From Gymnothorax reevesii (Eukaryota; Chordata; Actinopteri; Anguilliformes; Muraenidae): a stretch of 64,000 nt of DNA. Positions within the stretch are counted from its first letter, which is position 1, and every line of letters begins with the position of its first letter. The notes beneath the pieces are model-generated. The model saw nothing but the letters and a program-made list of their open reading frames with translations, did not search any database and had not been told where the DNA came from. This document shows, piece by piece, positions 25,223 through 36,803 of the stretch. A program made the translations under genes and the position numbers. Where the stretch lies: the NCBI GenBank assembly GCA_029721435.1, contig CM056587.1, positions 12,793,167 to 12,857,166 of the forward strand. The letters are read 5' to 3'.

Positions 25223-26628
25223 AAGTGCATGTGCATGTATACAATGCTCAGATGGCAGTCTGGATATTGTCTTTGTGAAATTGGTGATTTTTTTAGAGAA
25301 ATTTTTCATAATTCCCTTTCACCTCTGAGTTCGATACAGTAGTGCTGGTGTTTGTTTTTAACAGCAGGTGGCATTCATGGAGTAAATGCTGTTGGTCTCA
25401 TTTGTAATTGAAACCTCAATGTGTGTTTGTGCCTTGGAGGGTTGAGACATTTTTTTTTTATTCTACTAGCAGGTAACCCAGTATTTGGTTGCTTGGCCTC
25501 TAATAAACAGTTTTTGCCAGAATATTCAGTTCGTCACAAAGCGTTTCCTTATCTCGTTGTGCTTGAGATGATAGCTTTTCAAATTCACAGCGGTCGCTTT
25601 CATTCCATGTTTCTGTTATGTCATCACGATTATTACTGAAGAAAGGCTCATTGTCGTGGAATAAAACCCCATCCTGCTACCTCTCCAACACTGTTCTGTT
25701 GGCTGCCGCCAAAAGGTCCCACTCGGAAAGTATCTGTCAGGGACAGGGACGGGTTTGGGGGGTGAAGAAGGGGTAGGTGTGATTTGTTCAGCAGAAGGTC
25801 TGAGTCATGTACAACAGGCCTCTTTATTCTGCCTTCCTCTCTTCGCTGCCGCTAAAAGCCTGTTAGCGTGGTGGCTTCGCTCCAAACAGGGGTCACTGCC
25901 AAAGGCTGCCACAGCCTCAGCAAATTCGGCGGGGTCTCCCGAGCAAATCTGCCATCCCGCTAAGAATGCGTCCCGCAGACAATACATCCACTCTCATACC
26001 TCAGCTCTCCATTGGGGGGGGGGGGGGGGGGGTGTGGTCGGGGCAGACCAAAAGCCGTAAACTGGGCATTTAGTGTGAGGATTCTGCCTTGTTCATGTCT
26101 TGCCTTGTGCATCCAAGTGTGGTGTGTTTTAGTTTTAGTTTTTTTGGGGGGTGCAGAGGAGAGGTTTCAGCATGAAAAGGCCCGGCCCCACCTCCACTGT
26201 GTCCACTCTGGCCATTTTCTGCAAATGAAGGGACATCATTTACACACTCCCTGCTCTGTTGAGATGCCGCCATTTTAAACTTTGCTGCCAATTCTACAGG
26301 CTGTGGCACAACAGTATAGCCTGCGGGAGAGACTGGAGACGCCACAGCTCCACTGCAGATAACTAAATTACTCCAATCGTGGTGGAAAAGGTTGGATTCT
26401 GATACCCTATAATTATCTCACATTACATTCAGGCAATCAGCAGGCACTCTGATCCTCAGATACTCCAGTAGCTTTACCTACCATTCGTTTAGACAGTGAG
26501 GTATTTTACTCAGCAGGTCATATTATGTTCTTGCTCTAGTGTGATTGTGTAATGTCTGGGATTCAAACCTGCAACCTCTGTGTTCAAGTCTCTTTCGCTC
26601 CCCACTGGGCTGCTTTGCTGGAAGCCCA
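25223..26628. other. Noncoding; 19-G homopolymer at 26014-26032
   Basis: The longest G homopolymer in the window lies at 26014-26032. No gene or named repeat seen. Confidence 0.5.
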
Positions 26629-26737
26629 TACAGTCATAAGAAAAAGTGCACCCTCTTTTATGAGGCGTCGTTTGTAATGTGTGAAAAAGAGACTGTTTAT
26701 AATGGCAACAATCTTTTTTCCCAGGTTTTGACACTAA

Positions 26738-26912
26738 GGGCCTGATTTACCAAGACCTTTAGCACATGCAAAATCTTTCTGCCCGTGCAAAACCTGAAAC
26801 TTTGCCACTGATTGGTGCAAGGCAAGTACCCTGGCCAATCATGGGCAATGTTATTGCTTTTGCATGGGCGGAAAGATTTTGCATGTGCTAAAGGTTTTAG
26901 TAAATCAGGCCC
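26738..26912. mobile_element. 175-bp Harbinger-type MITE nested in Tc1
   Basis: Nearly the whole element is a hairpin: the outer 55 bp at each end are inverted copies with only a few mismatches (left end GGGCCTGATTTACCAAGACC, right end reversed GGGCCTGATTTACTAAAACC). It is flanked by TAA at 26735-26737 and 26913-26915. A 3-bp TAA duplication is the rule for PIF/Harbinger elements, so this superfamily is likely. It has no coding capacity. Confidence 0.88.
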
Positions 26913-27843
26913 TAAATGTGTAAAAACTGTAAGGTATAAAACAACACACCCTATTTTACAAACATTGCCCCATACTCTTCCACTTTTAAGGTTTTACATA
27001 TCAGGACGTAATAAAAATATCAGCTGGTCGTAATTGGGTCCTCAAATTATGTGAATCTAACCTCATATGTAAAACAACACTGTACAGATTTCACTGTGCC
27101 ATAATTTATTTTACAAAATTTCAGCCAAAATGCAGAAGCCATGTGTGAACAATTAAGTGCACCCTTACTGCCTCCATTAGAATTAAGACGGTAATTAGCA
27201 GTCAGGAGCTGCTGATCAAATTCACTTGATTAGTTGGTCATTAGCAAGTGTCACCACCTCAATCAATGCAGATGTTTTGGCACTTTGCTGGTCCGTTAAC
27301 TCAATGCCAAGAGGAAAACACATCAGCAATCATTGGACAAGCGATTATTATTGCTCATCAATCAGGGAAAGGTTATAAGGCCATTTCAAAACAATTTGAA
27401 GTCCATCATTCTACAGTGTGGAAGATCATTCACAAGCATAAAACATTCACAACAGTTGCCAATTCACCCCAAGGTCAGACCATGCAATGCTTAGAGAAAT
27501 TGCAAAAAACCCAAAAACTACACCTAGGACTCTACAGGCCTCAGTTAGCATGTTAAGTGTTAAAGTCCACGACTGTGCAATACTAAAATGACTGAACAAG
27601 TATTGCTTGTTTGCAAAGTTGCATCGGAGTAAACCACAAACCTTCTGGATCAGAATAAACCACTCACCAAGCCATGTCAAAGTCCAGACCTCAACGCACT
27701 TGAAATGCTGTGGTGGGACCTTAAGAGAGCTGTGCATAAACCAATGCCCTCAAGCATCAATGACCTGAGGCAATGTTGTGAAGAAGTGTGGGCAAACATT
27801 CCTCCACTAGGATGTGGGAGACTGATAAAATCATATGGAAAAC

Positions 27844-28077
27844 AATTAAAGACCACAAAGAAAAAATGTCCAAATTAGCATTTTTGTATATTTTATATAT
27901 TATATATTTTATAATATTTATAATAATACATATAATAATACAATATATTATTATCTAATTTTATATTTTTGCATTTTTTTAGTGCTTTGTTTCTAAGATC
28001 ATTTTGAAGTTTTAATTCATCATTTCTCCACAACGTCAAAATGTGACTGATCATTTTTCCATTGTGGTCTTCAATTA
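27844..28077. mobile_element. Second MITE nested in the Tc1 element
   Basis: Inverted ends AATTAAAGACCACAAAG (27844-) and, reversed, AATTGAAGACCACAATG (-28077) enclose an AT-rich core containing (TATA)n. The insertion interrupts the run between the transposase end (AAATCATATGGAAAAC) and the CAAGTTATTGCTGCTAAAGG 3' region of the host element. Exact target duplication is ambiguous (TA or AATT). Confidence 0.7.
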
Positions 28078-28338
28078 GTTCAAGTTATTGCTGCTAAAGG
28101 TGGCTCTGCAAGCTATTGAATCATTGGCGTCCTTAGTTTTTCACAGATGACTTCTGCATTTCGCGAGAATTTTGGTTTAATAAAGAATGACACGGTGGAA
28201 TCTGTTGTGTGTTATTTTACACCAGAGGTTCAATTTACCTAATTTTAGCACCTGATAAGTACCAGCTGATTTTCAAAAATGTACTGGTACGTAAAACTAT
28301 AGAACTGAAAGATGATGTACTTTTTTCTCACGTCTGTA

Positions 28339-29809
28339 TGTGTAGGAGTACATGACTGTACTTCCACCCAAGCTCTCGCAAGGCCTTATAATTTATAACA
28401 TAACTCGCTCTGGTCCAATCCTTTGCACCTGTAACCTGAAGCTAAACATGGGCTAAATTTTGACCAGGTCTTAATTTACAGGGTCACTCTGTGTGAAATC
28501 GCAAGAGCTCCCTGGCCCACGGTCTCAGAATTATCTGAAATATGTTTTACCAGCTCAATACTTCCATCTGTTAAGATTTTACGGGGATTTGAAAAAGAGG
28601 CTGTCCGCACTGATTCAGTTTTACAGAACAGGCGTGTCCACCCTGATTTCATAAAATGGAAACAAATTGTTGCATCTGGGTTTGTTTTTCAGTATTTGTT
28701 TGTTATCCAGGTGTAAGATTTTGGTATAAAATCCCTGAGTGGATCTACTGTATTTCTGACATCTGCTTGGTATTGTTTTTGGAAATAAACATGTTCTTTG
28801 AGCCAAGATTGGAAGTGGCCCCTTTTTCCTTTTTACATGGGATAATTTCAAAAATTGTTATCCAGCTGGGTTTAAACTAGTGTTGAGACGAGGCTCTTGA
28901 AGGCCCAAATTTGAAAATGTCTCCCGATGTCCCCCTTTCAGAGCTAGTTTTTCCTCAAATCCCATGAATTTTTTCTTTTGAGTGTTGTCATGGTGATGGC
29001 TCTGCAGAGGGCTTTCAAGGGTAATAAATAATCATGACATATCACCGATCTTGTTGCAATGTAAAGCCTTTTTTTCTGCCAAATTATCAATTCAACAAAA
29101 AGTTTCCCTTTTTGAAGGTGTTATATCTTGATTTTTAAAATTGAAGTTCTGGCCAAGAACTGTTCAATAAAACCATAAATTCCCTTGAATTTCACTTAAA
29201 GTGACATTTTTTTATCATCTTGAAGGTCAGTGCCACCTGAACACTCTGTGGAACTGCTTGCAACACAATGACATGAAAAGATAAAGGAAATTGCCCGAAT
29301 ATCGATTTTCCTTCCCTTCAGTTTATCTGTCTTTGCACCTTGACCATCTTTGGACCTAGAACAGGTTTAGACAGTTGTAAACATGGGATGCTTATTTCAA
29401 TTTTTAATTATGAGAACCAAATTAATTTAAACCCAGTTCATGGAGTTGGGTGGATCAGGTTGTCAGAGATTTTATTTATCAAAATGATATTCAAAATGAG
29501 CTAATATTTTTCATGACATGAGTCATGAAAGTCTTCTAAGATTCCGCCTTCTAATTAATACGCCTTCTAATTAATAGTATTTTAAAAGATGCTAGGCTCC
29601 AAAAATCCTTCCAAGCTAAAGACACAATTCACAAGTTTCCAGAATTGATGTAATATTATTTTGAGATGACTATACTTAAGAATTGAGGGCTAAAACTTTG
29701 GGTTGTTCCTAAAACATGTTAAGGGATTTTGAAAATCTGAGACTAGTCATTGAGGAGGGTTTGTGAATTGACATGGAATGACCCTTTTGTTCTGAGCTTT
29801 GGGAAATCG
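28339..29809. other. Noncoding; short perfect palindrome
   Basis: Contains TTCATGACATGAGTCATGAA at about 29509-29528, with 8-bp inverted arms and an embedded TGAGTCA (AP-1 consensus). A tandem duplication of CGCCTTCTAATTAATA lies near 29546-29578. No gene recognised. Confidence 0.5.
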
Positions 29810-29811
29810 TT

Positions 29812-30300
29812 GTCATCTACGGGCTATGGCACTTGGCTTTGGGATACCAGTGTTGTATAAACGCTATAGTACTGGACTTCAGGGAAGCAATGTTACATAA
29901 GGGCTGTGGTACTGGGCTTCGGGACATTATTTTTGTATAAGGGCCATGGTGCTGGGTTTTGGGACAGCATTGATGTGTAAGTGCTATGGCACTGAGCTTT
30001 GGCTCATTATTGTTGTATAAGGGCTATGGTACAGGACTTTAGGAAAGCAGTGTTGTATAAGGGCTATGGCACAAGGTTTTGGGACATTATTTTTGTAAAA
30101 GGGCCATGGGACTGGGTTTTGGCTCATTATTGTTATATAAGGGCTACGATACTGAGCTTTGGGACATCATTATAGTGTAAGGGCTAAGGTACTGGACTTT
30201 GGGGAAGCAGTGTTGTATAAGGGCTATGGTGCTGGGTTTTGGGACATCATTGTTGTATAAGGGTTATGATACTGGCATTTGGGAACAGAGCCATGGTACT
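29812..30300. repeat. 40-bp minisatellite, about 12 copies
   Basis: The unit is TTGTATAAGGGCTATGGTAC followed by TGGGCTTTGGGACATCATTG, with starts spaced 40 bp apart from about 29821 to 30261. Copies differ by a few substitutions, with little length change. Confidence 0.93.
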
Positions 30301-32160
30301 GGTTGTTGGGGTTTCAGATTCCATTCCTCGAGCTGTCATCATGTTTGTGAGCAAGGTCCCTATATCTAAATGAATATCAAACACCATGAACTTTTTGAAC
30401 AGAATTCAAAGTTATACAGGATTTAAGTCTGTTAAATTCTTCAAGTAACTGTCTGAATGGATAAAAGGCTCCTGGTTTATATTCTTATTGGTGAAAAGCC
30501 TCCTTTCAGGGTTTGGCCGGAGCAGCCTTCGCATATTAGAGCCGCGGTAAGACCTGATCAGACATGACTGGAATTCTTTTTTCTTTCTAGAACGAGGTGA
30601 AAGGCTGGGGGTCTTTTTGTTTCAGCATGGTAATTACAGTGGAATGTGTGCCCTGCAGGGGGCGCTGGTTCAGGGTGAGGGGGAGGACCCTGTCAGTGTC
30701 TGGGACAGAGCAGGGTGGGGGGGGTAGCATCTCCTCTGTCCTGGGGTCTCATTGTGTGCATGTTAACCCCCCCCTTCATTCTATATACCATTCAGGCCAC
30801 CCAACTGTCACGTATAGCACAGCCTCTGGCAGCAGCCTGGCAATGGTTTTTGCCCTGTTGAGTTGATGGCAGTAGTTTAACACCACTGGGCAGATGCCAG
30901 GGATTTTTTCGTATTGTCCGGTTCTCCTTCCCCTTTCCGGGGCTACAGCTGCTCCCCCCCCCCACCCCAGGGACAGCCTTCAGGACCCTGCAGTGTTAGG
31001 GGGCTGTCTGAGCATGCTCATTGCTCCAACTCCAACTAATAACTGGACAGCTGACCGCTGGCTGCTTTTTGCATTTTTTCTCTCCCATTATCTTTGAAAC
31101 GGTATGTTCTTTTTTTTTTTGACACCATCAAGCTCTCTGGAACCAAGTTCTCCTGGTTCTGGGAAAAAGTTCTTTTGAGCTGCTGGAGGGGGTTAGAAGC
31201 AGGAAGGATTTGAGGAGCGATTGATTGGCAAAGCTGATTTGTTTTTTTGTCAGTTAAGGCCACTTTGGGATGTTTCCCCTGGGAAAATGGTTGGCTCGTG
31301 GAGCTGCCGACAGCTTAATGCGGGGGCCTTGTGACGCTGAGAGGGTCACATGTCAGGTGTAATAACCATCTCATCGCTGTCTCGCCCAAAAGCCTTGAGC
31401 TGCTTCATCATACTCCGCCGTCTGGTGAACTCTTTTCTGCGGTTACCCTCATCAGGAGACGTTGGGTTCCGCTTGGGTTTGTATGTTTGCGTCTCGAGCG
31501 CGGTGAAAGCCCGCCCCTTCTTAGTCATTCGGATGGAGATTTCTTCGCCCCCGTCTCGCTCAAACCTCAGATGGCTCAGGCTTATGCAGAATCAGCACTG
31601 CAGGTGAAAGTGTTCTAGTCAAAGCACGCTTCACAGATACGGCGAGGAGGTCTATCGGGCGGCAAAGCTGCGACGCTTGCGAAAAACGGCGGCCTTTCAT
31701 CTGCGAGTGCGCCGACGAACGTGTCGGCGCAGGCTGGTTTTGGAGAGGCTTTCTGATGTTAAAGCGGGTGACTTTGGTGTCTTGTTTCTGGATTAAGGGG
31801 GAACAAGGCCAGTCTGTGCCGGAGATGTAACCCTTTATGCGGCGAAGTGAAATCTAGTAGTCCTAGGGAAGCACAAGTGAAAGCCATACGATCCTAGTCA
31901 TTAGCAAACACCTTAGGGTGGGGGGCCGAGGATTTCTGTGCTGCTCTGAAATTATACAGGGATTAGGGAAGAGGTTTGTGCTTGAGGGGCAGGGGACAAT
32001 GGCTAATGTTCCTCTAAAGATTCACCCGGGGAGTTCCTGTTCCTTCTGCTAGCAAAATAAAGCATTAACATTGGCAGTCCCAGCTCAGCTGAAGATGTTT
32101 ATGCTGAGTTTCTTGCTCGAGCAAGGGTTGTTGCAGTTTCTGGCAAACCCAAACTCACAC
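30301..32160. other. Noncoding
   Basis: Holds one CTCF-like site (separate entry) and C/G runs near 30715-30725 and 30954-30963. No gene recognised. Confidence 0.45.
30651..30667 (+). promoter_or_regulatory. CTCF-like motif
   Basis: CCCTGCAGGGGGCGCTG fits the vertebrate CTCF core (CCASYAGRKGGCRS) well. Motif match only. Confidence 0.35.
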
Positions 32161-32162
32161 AT

Positions 32163-32540
32163 GGGCGCACACACGGGTACAGACTCACACACATACACAC
32201 ACACACTCACTCACACACAAGTCTGCGCAGCTATCCTTGTTTGGACATTGCATGGACTTCTATTCATTATGGACAGTCTAACCCTAACCCTACCCCTAAA
32301 CCTTAACCAAATCATTCCTGACCATTACCTTAACAGATTCCCAATTCACACCTGACCCCTAACCCCAGTCATGACCTCAGGAATGAGGTTTTGCCATATT
32401 AGGACCAGGCTCGGTCCCCATTAGGACTACTGGTCCCGACAAGGTCATTGTTCATACTGGAAAAGGTCCCCAGTAGGTAACAAAAACATGAACACACACA
32501 TGCACGCACACACGCACGCACACACACACCTCTGCCTTTG
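32163..32540. repeat. MITE-like repeat between CA microsatellites
   Basis: The sequence between CA tracts at 32163-32220 and 32488-32532 reads CTATCCTTGTTTGGACATTG, then TCTAACCCTAACCCTACCCC, then GACCAGGCTCGGTCCCCATT and AAGGTCCCCAGTAGG. This matches the layout of a common non-autonomous repeat in fish genomes that carries a CCCTAA-like stretch. I see no coding content. Confidence 0.55.
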
Positions 32541-35064
32541 TTATGCACAATAATGTATGAAGAAGCGGATTTTCGGGAGCATTGATTCTGAATCTATGGT
32601 TAAAAAAACATGATAGTGAGGAGCTGTGATTCTGATTATTTGTGATATGGAGGCAGACGTTGCAAAGCTGTGGTTCCCTTTTGGTGGTAAGAAGGCAGAC
32701 AGGAGGTTGTAATTTGAAGTTCAGGCTACGTTTGTGACCTTCAACTTGCATTGTTCACTCTTTTTCTCCAGTTTGAGGACAAAAAGGAAGATCAGTCTCC
32801 CAATATATGGCCTTCACCTCCAACCCTTCAGTAAATGTATCTGCTTACTTCCTTTTCTCTCACATCCTTTAGTTACTGTGTTTGTGTTAGCTTGGCTGTT
32901 TATGGAAACTTTCTAAATAGCACAGCGTGGGCTGCCTATTCTGCGTCGCCTTGGCATTTTATGAAGCTCATTGCGCTCTTTCGTGGTCAATGATTATTTA
33001 GCTCAGACAGAGTACACAAAGGCCTTCACTGAACTCTCATTTACTTTGTCAGAGCTGAATTAACATGGATTGACACTGCACAGATCTTCGCAACATTGCA
33101 GGGTCTACCTGCCAGTACTGTATGCGAAACAGTTCATAATTCATAATTCAGACTCATAATTCATCTTAACTTACTTGCAAATCCATTACAAATCTGTGAG
33201 GAGCGAATCAAAACAGTGCAGAAGGCAGCCATTTGTCTGAGTCATGGAAAATATAAGGGCAATCAGACAGAACTGCGTCTAACAAGGCTGAGCCATCCTT
33301 GCCAGAATTTAAAACATGTTTTTTAATACCAGGTATCTTCTCCCCAGGTAAAAGCATGTCTTAACACATAGACCGCTTACCCACTACAGGTGCTGAATAA
33401 CTTCTTTCCCCCTCAAGATCCAGAGCCCTTTATTATATTCCAGCCAGCGGTCTGTGTTGTGGCTCAATCTGTCCGCACGTGTGACAAGATAAAAAGCCTC
33501 CGCTTCAGGCAAAACACAGAATTCAGCCCTAATTATGGGGGTCCCCACAACAGCCCTCAACGGTACCCCCTTCACAAAAGGAGTGTTTCACTTCAAAGAT
33601 GGAACTAATATGTTTTTGCGTGGATGAGAGTTTTGGCATTAGAATCGCGATGTTTGTGATGTGGTTGGGGGGTCATGTGACTTGTCCCCTTTCCCATGGC
33701 GATGACCGATCTGGCAGTCGCCGGAACCCGACCCTAAAAGTTTTTCTCTTAATCAGACCTATTGATGTGCAATGAGACTACCCTCATGTTTAACGTCCGC
33801 TGCCTCTCATAAAAGCGCCTTTATGATGTGAGCAGAGAGGTCATTTATGGTTTGAAGTTGCAGGCAGTATCTTGCAGATCTGTTAGCCGAGGCTGCGGTT
33901 AAGCAGGCCTGGCGCGAAGCCTGTTGCAGTCTTTGATCAGGTAGGGTGGTGCATGCCTCTGGGCATCAGAAGGATTCATTACTGAACACGGCTGTCATTG
34001 CTGCCTCCCGCTTGTCCTGTGGACGGCTTGTGCCGCGATGCCGTTCGGCAGACGGCAGCTGGTCTGCGTAGTTCAAAGCACAACCTCCCCAACTCCCGAC
34101 CGGGGGCTCTTCAAAGACCCCAAACCCAACCCGTCCCCTACCCATACCGCTACTCCTACCGTCAGCTGATGTCTGCGGTCCTGTGTCCCACTCCTGATGC
34201 CCATTGAAAGCCAGAGTCAGTGAAGCTCTCTTTTTTAACCTTGACATCAAAGCCTATACCTAAGCCAGGCTGGGGTTTATAGCATTATGTCTGAGGTCAG
34301 CGTGACAGTTGGCCTCCAAGCCGACGAGATAATGGAGGTCCTGGCATTTTGGTCATCCGAAATGGCCTGACGTTCGCCACAGATCTTCCTGAGCAGGCTG
34401 CCGGGGTCAGAAGGATAGCAGGGGGTCAAGTGTTTGGAAGGAGTTTAGCTTTTCTAATAAACAAGGGTGACCCTTCATTGTGTCTGTGTAAACTTACCAG
34501 TCCTCATTGGGAACTGGAGGGGCTTTCGCTTGATGAAGTACTTGTCTTGGATTCCAATACATGATATGTCTACAATTATAGCGCAAACAAGCACAGCCAT
34601 TTTACGTCATCCCTGGATGGAAAGAATTTGTCGGGTAGCCACAAAAAAAATAGTCGCCTTTTTAATTTAAATAAGCTACCTCTTATGAGCCTGTGATGGA
34701 ATCATTATTGCAGTGATTAATGTGTTCCTACTGCCAGTAAGTCTTTAAACTTTGACTGATGCAGCATGGAGCTGCTAATTTCTTAGCCCCTTGGCGCAGT
34801 AGTGTCATGCATGAGCCTATTTACGCTTTATAACTCGGTATTTGTCTCACAGAGATTCTAGAAAATTATTCCAGTGAAGCAAGACATTTGGAAATTCAAT
34901 CGCAGAATTATTTATAATTAAATTTTGGAATTTACGGACGTCGGTGTCTATATCTTCGGAAAGGAGTTAAGCGAGTATGTCGGAAGACGTATCCCACGGT
35001 CATAGAAAAGATGTTACTGTATTTGAAGAGGGGCAAACTATTGGCCTGTATCAAGCAAAAAAAA
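32541..35064. other. Noncoding, no recognised feature
   Basis: Only a small TAATTCA tandem (about 33133-33165). No gene or named repeat. Confidence 0.45.
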
Positions 35065-35067
35065 TCT

Positions 35068-35280
35068 GTTAAAGAGAAATTTCACCCAAAAATGAAAATT
35101 TACCTATCTCCTATTCACCCCATTGCTGATGGAAGGGTTGGTAAAGTTTTTTCAGTCCACGCAACACTCCTGGAGTTTCAGAGGAAAACAGCAGTACTGA
35201 GAAATCCAATGCAACTCAAGTCAATGGTGACCATTCTTTCACATGTAACACTTGGTGAAGTCTCATCATAAAAAAATTGA
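35068..35280. mobile_element. Non-autonomous DNA element (AAATTTCACCC family)
   Basis: GTTAAAGAGAAATTTCACCC followed by AAAATGAAAATTTACCTATC and TCAAGTCAATGGTGACCATT is the wording of a dispersed MITE family common in ray-finned fishes. The 3' end is unclear. Confidence 0.5.
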
Positions 35281-35337
35281 CCGTATAACAGTTTGAAAGT
35301 GAGGCAATGCAAAAAGAGCGACAAACGCACCTGAGTA

Positions 35338-35455
35338 AAGCTGCTTTCACACCAGATGAGTGTATTTGCGTCTTTGAATTGACTTTGAATGTAATCTGTC
35401 TTGCGAAAAATTCATTTTGCGTCCTGTGTGAAAGGGAGGCCCATGAAGCAATGCA
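35338..35455. repeat. Small inverted-repeat element
   Basis: GCTTTCACACCAGATG at 35342 is mirrored by CGTCCTGTGTGAAAGG at 35438, giving a short terminal inverted repeat around about 90 bp. Confidence 0.4.
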
Positions 35456-35627
35456 CTAGTCATGCACAATTACCAAATATTCAACCCTCTGGATGTCTGA
35501 TCTTGAGTTGCTTCAGTTAGTCCGATCTTGGCTCAGCAGCATTATGCTGCGATAAAATGAAGTCATCAGACTACCTGAATGCACCGAAAGACCAGGTTAT
35601 CCCATAAATGGATTTTTTAAATCCCTG

Positions 35628-35975
35628 ACAGCACAGGCATTTTCCATGATGACGATGCCTAAATTCATCGGGCTCAGATTGTGAAAGAGTGGTTTATGGA
35701 GCATGAAACATCATTTTCACTTGTGAATTTGCCACCTCAGAGTCCTGACGAGAGTCAAGTGGAAGACTTTTGGATGTGCTAGAGAAGGCTTTACAGAATG
35801 CTTTGTCAATAGATCTCGGCCAAAAATTTATCTCTGACCAAAGTTGAATAAATGTTGTAACATTGCATAAGATAGTCTTAAACAATGCCACAAGTGTGTA
35901 TGTTATCAATGCTATTGGCAGTCCAACAAGATATTAGAGTGTGACTTTTTTTTTCTATAATCAGGCATTATTGAA
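35628..35975 (+). pseudogene. Second Tc1-clade transposase relic (C-terminus)
   Basis: One plus-strand frame reads HDDDA, then IHRAQIVKEWFMEHETSFSL, PPQSPDESQVEDFW, VVTLHKIVLNN and INAIGSPTRY followed by a stop and SVTFFF-type sequence. This matches the end of a Tc1-like DDE transposase: a DDNA-like catalytic segment, the SPDLNPIE-like segment in mutated form, and a GGPT(K/R)Y-like terminus. In-frame stops and loss of the N-terminal two thirds show it is dead. Its wording differs from the family at 1-768, so it is a separate lineage. Confidence 0.75.
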
Positions 35976-36022
35976 AACCAGTATGACTCTCCCCACATTA
36001 GCAAGCATGGATGCATCAGCTT

Positions 36023-36070
36023 ACACACACACACACACGCACACACGCACGCACGCACACAGGCACACAC
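36023..36070. repeat. CA/CGCA microsatellite
   Basis: (CA)n with CGCACGCA variants. Confidence 0.9.
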
Positions 36071-36789
36071 AAAGTCTCATGCAGAGGCTAACATCTCAAG
36101 TCTGAGAGGTCTGAGTTCAAACTCAAGTTTATAGTTAACATTACGTGTCTTTGTTAAGTTTTTACTTGAAACATGCATTAATGGCACTCATATATGATTG
36201 GTTCAAGCAGAGAGAGGATTTGCATATTTCAATGAAATATTTATTTTTGCTTTGGGCATTTCAAGTGGCACAGAAGATGCATCAATATTAATTGTGAATG
36301 CAATAATGTTGGTTGCCAAAAAAAACACTCAAGGGCTGGATTTATTGTTTTCCGGGAGACGGGGACAGATTCTTGGAGTGCCCGACTGATCTGGGAGGTT
36401 TCGCACCCCTGCCTGGCACTTCACTGCGCACTTGATAAATGCTGCCTGTGAGACGCTGGCACTAGTTCTACCCATCTAGCTTCTGAAGTCCATGCCCTGA
36501 CTCACCCATGTTTGTAACTCCTGGAGATGGGGCCATGGATCAGGTTAATCATTAGTGCTTCGTACACTATTTGCTCCTTGCCTTGGCGGCTGTGAGCTGG
36601 TCAAGATGACGCTAGGGTAGTTGTACCGGGTGACCCATGATCGAGCTGCAGGTCCCCACATTCTCGCGCTGATGTCTCTCTGCCCTCTTTAAACTACCCC
36701 CAGGGGTGACATTCCTCAGTGATGGTGTCAAATCCGTCTGCTTACAAACCTCATAACCAGAGGATGTCTCGGTTTTCAATTGTCCTCTG

Positions 36790-36803
36790 TCTCCCCCTGC
36801 TGG
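36790..36803 (-). promoter_or_regulatory. CTCF-like motif
   Basis: TCTCCCCCTGCTGG, on the minus strand CCAGCAGGGGGAGA, is close to the CTCF core. Motif match only. Confidence 0.35.

Larger units (their letters stand above)
26629..28338 (+). mobile_element. Internally deleted Tc1 element with nested MITEs
   Basis: The element lies between TA dinucleotides at 26629-26630 and 28337-28338. Its ends form an imperfect terminal inverted repeat (left CAGTCATAAGAAAAAGTGCA; right, reversed, CAGACGTGAGAAAAAAGTAC). A plus-strand relic at about 27285-27530 encodes the helix-turn-helix DNA-binding region of a Tc1 transposase (YKAISKQFEVHHSTVWKIIH). It then jumps near 27635-27660 straight to the C-terminal SPDLNALEMLWWDLKRAVHK region. 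The catalytic middle (the part preserved at 1-768) is deleted, so it cannot make transposase. Two smaller elements sit inside it. It is the same family as the relic at 1-768, in opposite orientation. Confidence 0.9.

Noticed and set aside
32280..32312. Telomere-like CCCTAA repeats, possible interstitial telomere
   Set aside because: Only two or three imperfect units, embedded in wording typical of a dispersed fish repeat.
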